Of a DNA stretch of 64,000 nucleotides, positions 31,047-39,489 are shown piece after piece. The notes beneath the pieces were generated by a model, which saw only the letters and a program-made list of their open reading frames with translations, did no database searches and was not told the DNA's origin. The position numbers and the translations under genes were made by a program. Position 1 is the stretch's first letter. Each line of letters begins with the position of its first letter. The stretch is from Fragilaria crotonensis (Eukaryota > Bacillariophyta > Fragilariophyceae > Fragilariales > Fragilariaceae): contig JAKSYS010000213.1 of assembly GCA_022925895.1 (NCBI GenBank), positions 1-64,000 of the forward strand. Reading direction: 5' to 3'.

Positions 31047-32727
31047 TCAAATTCTTAATACTAGAAATTGTGTGTTAGCAGTCAACACAGTTGCAATGAA
31101 CAGCGTCCCCTTGTATTTGCCTTTTAGATGTGCCGCATCCAATGAGATGACGGGTCTTACAAAATTCAAACTTTCATTGGCGAATTCCGGAAAGACATGC
31201 AAATCCCTTAAGGTTAAGTCAGCATCTCTCGTGTAACCAATGACCGACCCAGGGTTATTGGCCTTCAGCCTATCAAGATATGGGATGATGAGCTCAAAGT
31301 CCTTGAGCTCCTCCTTTCTTGCCGCTCGTGATTCTGAGTGAAGAGCACGGTATGCTGCGGAGTATGGAATTGCATCACCATTCAAGGTGACAGATGTCTT
31401 CATCACATCCGCTGGAACCGGTGGATCCTTTTTTGGTCTGGGTCACATGGACAATGACACTAGCTAACTTGCCGGCCCGTCGCTCTTTCCAACGACGGCC
31501 ATCCTTGGCTCTCGAAGATCGCCGAACTCCTCTGTGTTTGTTATTAACTCTCTTCAATGCAAAGTAACCATCAGATCTTCGACGCCCAAACAGGACTTCA
31601 TAGGAACAATTCACGTGTTCGCTGCACTTGTAGAGCCGATACCTGTTGCTTTCACTTCGGCAAACAATAAGTCTGTTACCAGTTATGTGCTCGTACCTTT
31701 CCACCATTGGAACAACATCGTCAAGGCTAGCAAACACTTGAACCTTCCTGTCTTTCAACACTTGTTCCATTACAGTATCTTCTTGATACTGAGTCTCAGT
31801 TGATGAATCCTTGTCTGATACCTGTTCTTGTTCTGCGATGGCAATTGCATCACATGGTTTCGTGGCTTCTCCAGTTCCTACTATTTCGACACCACATTCG
31901 TCCACAATTGTTGTTCCTTTTAGGAGTGGGAAGCAGTTGCGAATCAGCTCACTTGGAATTGTTACACTTCTTGCCTTCTTTGAAGATGCTTGCGATGAAA
32001 AATACGTGGCCAGCAATTTCCTCAGGTGCGAAACATGCTCTTGGTTGAAGATATCACCATTGACTTCTTTGTTGGAAAGAAGGTGCAATATTGTTCCAAC
32101 AGCAAAAAGGCCGCAATCAATGCCATTAGTTTGTTGAGGGCATGTCACAAACTGAAGCATGGAACACAACTGCGATGCTGGGCGATGACGTGCTTCATCT
32201 TTATGAAGGATAAAGCTCATCATATAACGGTTAAGCGCCGAAAGTAGCTGTTGCAAGTGGCTCCCTGGTTGCACTCGAGATCGTCCAGAATGTCGAAGTG
32301 AATCATAGCAGTGTACCTTCTCATAGAACAAAGGGCAGCTTCCTGAGAATTCAACAACAAGGACATAAAAATGGTTCCCTTCAATTACTGGTATAATGAG
32401 CTTTCTGGAGTTGTTGTCACAAAAGGACTCCAACGCTGCGCGAACCCTCTGAATTTGTCTTGAATGGTCATTCTCATTCTCAAGCAAAGCATTTGTGTGG
32501 TGGAGATATGTCTCGACACCAAGACTTCCAAGCAAGAAGCCATTCAAAACTTGTGGTGCTGGAGCTGCCTGTTGGATGAGAAAGTCCAGAAGGCGAGTGC
32601 TGAGCCATTCCCTTTCGCGAAGTGCTTTGACATCTTCGTCGAGCACTGAGAGCAAAATCCCAAATCTAGGGTCTCCTGGAAAGTGCTGCTCCTTCTTCTT
32701 CCTTGAAGAAGCACGAATACTGGGCAT
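31047..32727 (-). pseudogene. MULE transposase with N-terminal Ulp1-type protease, truncated
   Basis: The frame starts at ATG 32727 and runs 450 residues. Residues about 100-220 form a C48 (Ulp1/SENP-like) cysteine protease with His119 (EGNHFYVLVVEF), Asp142 (HCYDSLR), Gln near 199 (CPQQTNGIDCG) and Cys205. Residues about 365-400 hold a zinc-binding C..H..C block (YKCSEHVNCSYEVLFGRR then H) typical of MuDR-like N-termini. After one extra A in an A6 run near 31430 the protein continues in a second frame to PVISLDAAHLKGKYKG, the first catalytic-Asp block of the MULE transposase. It ends at 31047 against the LINE. The second and third catalytic residues are missing and were not found left of the LINE. 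Confidence 0.8.
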
Positions 32728-33449
32728 GCTGGCTGGTTATGCTGGTGGTGAGGAGAATGAGCGTTTATCTCCTTGGACAACAAAGTGAATACAACAGAGC
32801 GCAGAGGTGTGGAAGTTGGCATCATACACTCATTTGCTCATGTGAATTTGGACGATTTGGATCTGGCCGTACAATGTCTACACATGTGACCACGTAGAAT
32901 TTTGGATCTTTTCATGAAAGACATTGCAGTCATCACGATGAACATCAGAAATTCATCAAGAACACAAGAAATGACCACACCAACTGAATCACATTGTCCG
33001 TTAACACTTGCCAATAACATTGTAAGCAATGCATCACTACTGAGCTTCATTGGCTTTGATGCAGAACTGATGAAGGAAAATGCAATGGCAGAGCAGGTAA
33101 AAATTGCATTTCTGCCTGCAATCTACGCTAGAGTGTATGGCGGAATCCGTAGCACGCCGGCAACCCCAGAATTAATGGGTGTTATTGCAAGATTCGATGA
33201 ACGAAAGGGTGTTATTGCAATTTTTGGGAAAAGATAATGTGTGTTTTTGTGATAACTAATATGAAAACGTGAAATAGTAAAAATGGCTTTGGTAGATAAT
33301 GAGATAATTGATGTTATTGAAAATGACATACTTAATTGGTGTTATTGGAATTTCCCCTTTTTTTTAACATCTCTCTCTGTATGCTTTCGAAACTCGAAAC
33401 GAAAGAGCGGACCGTCGTCCGAAGTCATCGCAGTTGAAAAGAAACCTGC
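32728..33449. other. MULE 5' region and spacer with GTTATTG repeats
   Basis: No convincing gene; a 111-codon plus-strand frame at 32902-33237 has no recognisable features and probably arises by chance in the MULE 5' region. The outer end of the MULE (terminal inverted repeat) should lie here but its partner is absent, so it cannot be placed. Confidence 0.5.
33177..33351. repeat. Direct repeats GGGTGTTATTGCAA
   Basis: Exact 14-mers at 33177-33190 and 33207-33220, 30 bp apart, with weaker relatives containing GTTATTG near 33313 and 33341. Their position at the likely outer end of the MULE suggests terminal-repeat remnants, but this is inference. Confidence 0.55.
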
Positions 33450-33626
33450 ATGTACGCATCGGTAGCGGCGGCAGTCTTTTTGGTGAAAAATGTCCTGCCC
33501 CCGGAATCCTCAAGTGCGGTCATCACTCTGCACTCCGCAATCAGGAGGAAACAAGCCTCGTCTTTACCATCGCCGAGGATCAAGAAGTGTTCCAAGTTCT
33601 TGCAAGAACTTGCTAGCGACGAAAAC

Positions 33627-34984
33627 ATGGCGGTAGTGGCTCAGCCACAAAAGCGGAGACGAATTTTCACACCGACGCGGGTCGTAGTGGTCATCGCATT
33701 GGCGTTCGGAGTTCTGTTCTTCCTCGAAAACAATCGCGCAGATGCCAATGATTACGACACAAATGTCGTGAATGCCTTGAGAAAGGAGGGATATGATGTG
33801 GTGGTGGAAGGTTTAGGAGAGAAGACAGAACCTCCCAAGCTGATTCATATTCAAGAACCATCGGTCGATCTAGAAGTTGAAGCCAAGGAGGAAGCGCATG
33901 CCCATCACGAAAAACCAAGAGGAAAACCTTGGCCATCGCCGATGGAAATATTTGGGCCAAACGCAGCACTCAAGTTGGTGCCCTTGTTCGGAGCAATCCG
34001 TCCTGAAAAGGATGCTGTGTTCAGCTTCGCCGGAGGGGTTCCATTCAACAATCTTGTTCGCTTCTTAGGGTCCTTGCTGGCTACAGGATTCGATGGCGAT
34101 ATTGTGATCGCAGTGTCACAGAAGCACGAACTTGACGCAAAGATTCTCCAATATGTTGAGTATCATGCGAAACATTCGCACCTCGTTGTATACCAAGCAG
34201 AATTGGTTTGCAAAAAAATCAAAATGAAAACTCGGTGCAAGCTCTACAAAATGTTTGCGCACAAGGATATCGGCGGTTATCTACCAGATCCTAGACCGCA
34301 CCGCGAGATGCACAATTGCGCTTTGAGTATTATTGGGCCTGGTCAACTCAATACTCACCATCGTCGCGGTTGTTCCTTCTGGATTCAGGCGACTTGATGT
34401 TTCAGGGAAACCCCTTCCCCTATTTGCCTGACAGCATGGAAAAGACGCTGATGGTCTTTGAAGAATCGAATCTCAAGAATATTGGCGACGAACCCAACAA
34501 TCGACTGTGGTTGAGAGAAGGGCACGAACGAAAATACTTGCATAGTATGGGCAAAGAAAATGTTGTATGCGCAGGAACAATTGCTGGGGGTCAGGCTGCT
34601 GTTGAAACTTTCTGCAGGGCCATGGTTAACCAGTGGGACACCACTAAGTGCACTATCGTTGGGTGTGACCAAGGACATTTTAATTTCTTAGTCCACGGCA
34701 ATTTCTTGGTGGGATCTCCAAATATTGAGAACGTTACTATTGTACCGTTCGATGAGTCCTTTGTTATCTCATTGGCAATTCAAATTGCATTCGGTCATAA
34801 TTTACGAAAGGCCCGTATCGTGCAGGGGGGATCCAACAATATTATGAATAAGAAGGGGAAGCCTGCTGCTATCGTGCACCAGTTTGACAAAGATAAAGAG
34901 TTGAAGACGATATACGACAATAAGAAAACAACACCGTACTTGGAATCGTGGGAGACAATCAAAAAATCGCTAACGCCCGGTTAA
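33627..34984 (+). pseudogene. Type II membrane glycosyltransferase-like protein, one frameshift
   Basis: Two frames make one protein of about 450 residues: 33627-34310, then 34311-34984. I chose ATG 33627 over 33450 because it puts a basic stretch (QKRRRIF) and a single span (VVVVIALAFGVLFFLE) at the very N-terminus, as in Golgi type II enzymes. Downstream, PEKDAVFSFAGGVPFNNLVR, the EYYWAWSTQYSPSSRL helix and FLLDSGDLMFQGNPF with a DxxD motif resemble nucleotide-diphospho-sugar transferases that are abundant in diatoms; family and substrate are uncertain. At 34310 one base is missing: a G after ATG would restore a smooth join (E-M-A-Q-L-R-F). The rest is well preserved, so this is either a very young pseudogene or an assembly error. 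Confidence 0.6.
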
Positions 34985-35969
34985 TGATGGCAACCGCACA
35001 CCGGGCAACCCGATCCACCACCAACTATTAGTTCTGTGTCACCTATTGTTTTGCCGATTTTTATGAGCGCGTCAAGGTAAGCTTGTCTCGTGTGGCAATT
35101 TCTCGTCCTGGCAAATGCAAATCCTGCCCGCAAGTCAGACAACAATTCATTCCAATGCGTCTATATAAACCCACATTATGGCACCCATCTCCCTGAAACG
35201 TTAATAAAGATCATAGTCCGGAAATAGGCACGAGCAGTGAGATAGACAAGTCCGGTTATTGTATGCATAGGATCTCATGTTCTGACCAGTGACCAGTAGG
35301 TTTTTAGTTGTGCCGGTATCCAATCCCCGTTGCAAAGGTACAGTACAGTACTTAGCTCCGGGTGCGCTGCGATCTGTGGTATGTGATATGCATGCAAGAT
35401 GCAAGCTGCGGCCCATCTACAGACAGTTTCGTACCCGACTGTACATTCTCCGTATTTTCTCCACTGGAAAAATGTACTGTACCTCGAGCACTGGAGTACC
35501 AATCAGTACTAGGTACTGTAGTACCGGAATATCCCTTTACCTGGTACTCTGAGTGCAAGTACTTGTACAGCAAATACACGAGTTGTACATACCCAGCGTG
35601 GTACAACGGGGGCAGAGGGAATATGCTGGATGACAACGAGATTATGCGTACATCGCAGCAACTTGTTCCTGGCCAAAGTCATCAGAGACTTCCGGAAACG
35701 CACGATCTCCCTTATATTGTTCATGATGACGAGTGCCACCTCGTCATAGAGCTGCGGAACAGACAGTCGGGATTTTCCGAATGTCCAGCATGTATGTTGT
35801 TGTCGACATTTTTGTCGATACATCGGTTCGGCTTAAGTAGCTGACTTCTGAGCACACATCCAACTGCCTTTTGAGGTCACAAAATGAAGGAATAAATAAA
35901 AATTTGATGGCCAAAAAATGATTTGTTTGTGTTCCCTTTTCGGGCACAATCTCTCCCTTCCTCACAATC
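34985..35969. other. Spacer with a GTAC cluster
   Basis: No gene. 35335-35620 is dense in GTAC and near-palindromes (GTACTGTAGTACC near 35515). 35850-35969 lies directly before the coiled-coil gene and is presumably its promoter. No tRNA or small RNA structure was recognised. Confidence 0.55.
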
Positions 35970-38135
35970 ATGAGTACGAGACCCAATCGAGCATGCCCTC
36001 GTGGGCTGCTCAGGGGAAGGGAACCGAATGAAGAGATCCTGTCGCTTCGTTCTCAACTTGAGGAAGAACGAACGACCATGCAACGACTGCTTCAGGAGCA
36101 AGAAGTCGAGAATGCAAAGAAAGAAGAAGCCATGGGAATACTTAGCAATAAATTTCGGCGTCTTCAGCGTACCCTGACTCGGATGGATAAGGAGCGAAAG
36201 ATCGCAACTAGCGGCAAAGAAAGGGCTGAAAAGGAGAATGTGCACCTTCGCAAGCTCCTCCTAATAAGAGACAAGGAACTTCAAGCACTGAATTTCCATA
36301 TAGCTGTTTCAGAAACCAGCTCTACTTCAAACATCGACCCTTCAATTGATTTAGAAAAAACTCTTCAGGGCATGACCGTTTCTCCGACAGTTCATGTCCC
36401 ATCAGTCAATGTTGTGATTCCTGAGGCCCAAGTCACCAAAATGATGACGAATCTCGAGCTTCAGCTTTCGATCCGAGATGAGCATGTAGAAAACCTTAAT
36501 GCTGAAATGAAGAACCTCAAGACCAAAATGCGCGACTCATTGGCGCTGGAAAGGATGCTGCGCGAAAGTGAAGGTCAGCAAACTGTGATGAAAACGCAGC
36601 TGGGAAGAATGGAGAGGGATTACGAAGAGGTGTTGACAACCGTGACCCTATGTTTTGAGAGGATGAAGAGCATGTCGATGAATTTTAAGGTGAAGGAGGC
36701 TGAACGAAACGAAATCATCTGGGAAGCAAATCAACGCATTGTGCAGCAACGAGCGGCTCACTTGAAAAACTGCCAAAATATGGCGAGGGAGCTTTATACC
36801 TTGCAAGTCCGTGTTGTAGAGTTAGAACGCTTGACAGGCTCAAGTGGCAGAGATGATATTGCAGGGGGTGAAGAAGAAGGGAGAACTGCTGTGCCGCTGG
36901 AGACGCTTGTGCTCGACAATTCCAGAATGTCTGCTTTTGCTTTCAAGCAAATTGAGCACGATCGAGAGATAAAGCGTTTGACGGAGGAGAAGGAAGAGCT
37001 AGTAGCGGCTATTCACGAGGAGTATGCCCAACAATTGAATGCTTTGCACAACACACTGCTTGAAAAAGAACAAGAAATCGCCGAACTTCGGGACGACATC
37101 AGCGGTCAAATGAATCGAATGATGAACATGTCAACGGAGATCTCTCGATTGGAGGAATCATCTTCAGTAGACATGATGATGCAAGACAAGCAAATAGTTG
37201 ATGAGACCGCATTCTCTGACACATACGACAGCGAGTTAGATATTGATGCGTGCTTATCAGAATTTGATGAGACAAGCGCAACGTCGGCAACGTCCAAGAA
37301 GAAAAAATCTGTCGGTTCCAAGGCGCTGTTCTCTGGCTCAGTAAACGAAGATGCATCGGTCACGTTGGAAACGCGTTCGCTGCATACTCTGAGGGAAGAA
37401 GAAGACATAGAAATGGTCGTGGATACTGCAAAGGAGGCCGAATTATCAGAACTACGACGTGATAATACTGCAATGTTAGCCAGGCTAAGCGAAGTCAGTG
37501 AGCACATTCAAATCTTGGAGCGAAGAGTTGAGACCGAAGAAGCAACAGTGAATCTCCTAAAGACCAATCTGGATATGATGGAGCAAGCCATGATCGAAAA
37601 GGACCTCCGAATCAGGAGTCTGATGATTGAGCTCCGACAGAAAGACGAAAGTATATATGAGCTTTCTACATCCGTCGATGAGTCAGTCTCCTTTGGCAGC
37701 CAGGGCTCGGCGAAGGACATCGACGTTGTCAACCTTCAAACTGAGATTGATGTGCTGAAGGACAAGTTCAAGACTGAATCAGCCATCATGCAAGGCATGA
37801 TACGTGTCCTGAATGGTCAAGTGTATCAAGCTATGAAGGCTCTGGACGAAGAGCAGACGAAGAATCGATCTCAGGGCTCTATGCCACTCCTCGATTCAAC
37901 TGCGATAGAGGACGTTGACGAACGGGTGGCAGCTCTTGAGCAAGATTTGCTGAGTTTGCACAAAAAGTCGCAGATGGCTTTGCAACTTAGCCAGGCTGAA
38001 GTTGCTGCGCTCAAAAGCAAGCTCGATCGGGACCCACTTCCGGCCGGGGAGCCATACACGCTAGGACTTGACTGGCTGTCGCCACGCAAATCACGAAGCC
38101 CAAGCAACAGCCCGCCTGGGACTCCGAAGCGATAG
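35970..38135 (+). CDS. Long coiled-coil protein, unknown function
   Basis: 721 aa, no intron. Almost the whole length is charged heptad repeat sequence: coiled coil at about residues 20-110, 155-285, 325-390, 490-585 and 600-705. These are separated by Ser/Thr-rich breaks (SETSSTSN, EFDETSATSATSKKKKS). The C-terminal tail has proline-directed sites (WLSPRKSRSPSNSPPGTPKR), likely kinase targets. No membrane span, zinc finger or motor domain is visible. Such proteins commonly act as tethers or scaffolds at centrosome-like bodies, Golgi or cytoskeleton, but nothing here decides between them. It is convergent with the TruA gene, 116 bp between stops. Confidence 0.75.
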   Translation: MSTRPNRACPRGLLRGREPNEEILSLRSQLEEERTTMQRLLQEQEVENAKKEEAMGILSNKFRRLQRTLTRMDKERKIATSGKERAEKENVHLRKLLLIRDKELQALNFHIAVSETSSTSNIDPSIDLEKTLQGMTVSPTVHVPSVNVVIPEAQVTKMMTNLELQLSIRDEHVENLNAEMKNLKTKMRDSLALERMLRESEGQQTVMKTQLGRMERDYEEVLTTVTLCFERMKSMSMNFKVKEAERNEIIWEANQRIVQQRAAHLKNCQNMARELYTLQVRVVELERLTGSSGRDDIAGGEEEGRTAVPLETLVLDNSRMSAFAFKQIEHDREIKRLTEEKEELVAAIHEEYAQQLNALHNTLLEKEQEIAELRDDISGQMNRMMNMSTEISRLEESSSVDMMMQDKQIVDETAFSDTYDSELDIDACLSEFDETSATSATSKKKKSVGSKALFSGSVNEDASVTLETRSLHTLREEEDIEMVVDTAKEAELSELRRDNTAMLARLSEVSEHIQILERRVETEEATVNLLKTNLDMMEQAMIEKDLRIRSLMIELRQKDESIYELSTSVDESVSFGSQGSAKDIDVVNLQTEIDVLKDKFKTESAIMQGMIRVLNGQVYQAMKALDEEQTKNRSQGSMPLLDSTAIEDVDERVAALEQDLLSLHKKSQMALQLSQAEVAALKSKLDRDPLPAGEPYTLGLDWLSPRKSRSPSNSPPGTPKR

Positions 38136-38251
38136 TTATATCCAAAGCCATAAAGCGCTGCTAAGAACCATTTAGTTCGATGAAACGATTGCTGAGCTTG
38201 CCATAGTGATGATATCAACTCCAAAACAGAAACGGAACATCCTACTTTCCA

Positions 38252-39127
38252 TTATCCTTGTTTGTCGTCTTCTCCAGCCAACCAGACGCGGTCAAGGTAT
38301 AGACCTCGAGCTGGGGCTGATGCCGGACCGACGCGCTTGCCCTCCAATACCTCTAACACACTACCGACGGGCCATGAGCCTTGAGCAACCTTGATTGCTA
38401 GGCTCACCATTCGGCGCATTTGGTGCCACAAGAATCCGCTACTTTCCACATGGATGGTCCAAAACTCGTGATTTTCAACGTTCCAGGACGGCGAGCTTGC
38501 AAATCGAAACGTCGGCAAATCATCGTTGGTTGCTGCCACAGTAATTGAGGCAGAGTACACGGTTCTGGTTGTGCTAGCTTTGGGTTCCTTCTGCTTGGAG
38601 AGGTGCTGAAAGTCGTGAGTTCCCACCATGACTGCCATGGCGTTTTTCAATAAATCCAGGTCGATGGGTCGAGATTCATGCCGAGAAAATTGATGCAGTC
38701 CTTCAAGCGGTCGCCTGTTGGCTTGCCTTCTTGGAATCTGCAGGATGTATTTGTAGCGTTTTCTGATCACAACAAATTTAACGTTTTGGCAAACCGTGGC
38801 GACTCGCACTGCGATCGAATGTTTCTCGCTCAAGTGTCGATTCATTTGCTCTGCAAAGCACTTGATATCAATAGTTATCGGAACTCGAAGTGCACATCGC
38901 TGATCCAGAGCATGGACTCCTTTGTCTGTTCTTCCCGCTACCTGAACACAGGTAACAAAGTCTGTGAGGAGGACATGAGCGGCAGCACTCTCAACCACTT
39001 GTTGAACGGACTGCAGTGGAAGTAGCAAGTGGTCGTCTCCCTGTTTTCCTTGGCGCTGCCAGCCTCCGTAGCGGTCGCCGTGGTATTCGATGCTCAACAG
39101 CACGTAACAGCATTCGCCCGATGCCAT
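38252..39127 (-). CDS. tRNA pseudouridine synthase, TruA family
   Basis: 291 aa, no intron. The N-terminal block LLSIEYHGDRYGGWQRQG and the catalytic block VAGRTDKGVHALDQ, with the nucleophilic Asp, identify a TruA/PUS1-PUS3 type enzyme. A second hallmark is ESSGFLWHQMRRMVSLAIKV near the C-terminus. TruA enzymes convert uridine to pseudouridine in the anticodon arm (positions 38-40 in the classical family). There is no clear targeting extension, so cytosol or nucleus is likely, but an organellar role cannot be excluded. Length matches bacterial-type TruA. Same strand as CDC5, 362 bp downstream of its stop. Confidence 0.92.
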   Translation of the reverse strand: MASGECCYVLLSIEYHGDRYGGWQRQGKQGDDHLLLPLQSVQQVVESAAAHVLLTDFVTCVQVAGRTDKGVHALDQRCALRVPITIDIKCFAEQMNRHLSEKHSIAVRVATVCQNVKFVVIRKRYKYILQIPRRQANRRPLEGLHQFSRHESRPIDLDLLKNAMAVMVGTHDFQHLSKQKEPKASTTRTVYSASITVAATNDDLPTFRFASSPSWNVENHEFWTIHVESSGFLWHQMRRMVSLAIKVAQGSWPVGSVLEVLEGKRVGPASAPARGLYLDRVWLAGEDDKQG

Positions 39128-39489
39128 TCAATAGAGCCCCGATCGGAAAGGCAATAGGTTTTTAGTGTGCACAAGATTCAAGATTCAGTAAGACTCGGAG
39201 TAAATAAAAAGAGGACGACTGTACTGTACATCGTACTCCTACTGATCTATACCGTAGATTGTAGATTAACAACAGTGCCTTATCAGAGGAATCACCAACA
39301 AGTTAGAGTGGATGGATGGATGATACAATACATCAACGTGACATTTATGGCATGAAATCAGAGTAGGCATAGGGCTGAGGATCTGGAATGGCTTCAGTTA
39401 GCATGGGGTGTGTGAAGTAGGAATTTGTTAACAGCGATGAATTTCTGCGATACTATATGGACTCTTTCGCTACTGCCGTTAACTCGAGA
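39128..39489. other. Spacer between CDC5 and the TruA gene
   Basis: A 362-bp spacer downstream of CDC5 and upstream of the TruA-family gene, both on the minus strand. It contains TACTGTACATCGTACTCC near 39220 and AT-rich sequence; no gene or structured RNA is seen. Confidence 0.5.

Larger units (their letters stand above)
21944..31050 (-). mobile_element. Near-intact non-LTR (LINE-type) retrotransposon with three ORFs
   Basis: A unit of about 9 kb on the minus strand carries an upstream ORF (from about 30978), a 767-aa ORF1 and a 2010-aa ORF2 with apurinic-type endonuclease, reverse transcriptase, RNase H and a zinc knuckle. ORF1 and ORF2 overlap by the four bases ATGA. The two main ORFs have no stop or frameshift over 8.3 kb, while neighbouring elements are ruined, which points to recent insertion and possible activity. 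The right end abuts a broken MULE near 31050. Both termini are approximate. Confidence 0.85.

Noticed and set aside
32902-33237. 111-codon plus-strand frame near the MULE
   Set aside because: No recognisable motif, lies in the MULE 5' region and overlaps direct repeats; likely chance.
35362-35844. 160-codon plus-strand frame in the spacer before the coiled-coil gene
   Set aside because: Covers a GTAC-rich stretch, no domain, and equally long frames exist on the opposite strand.
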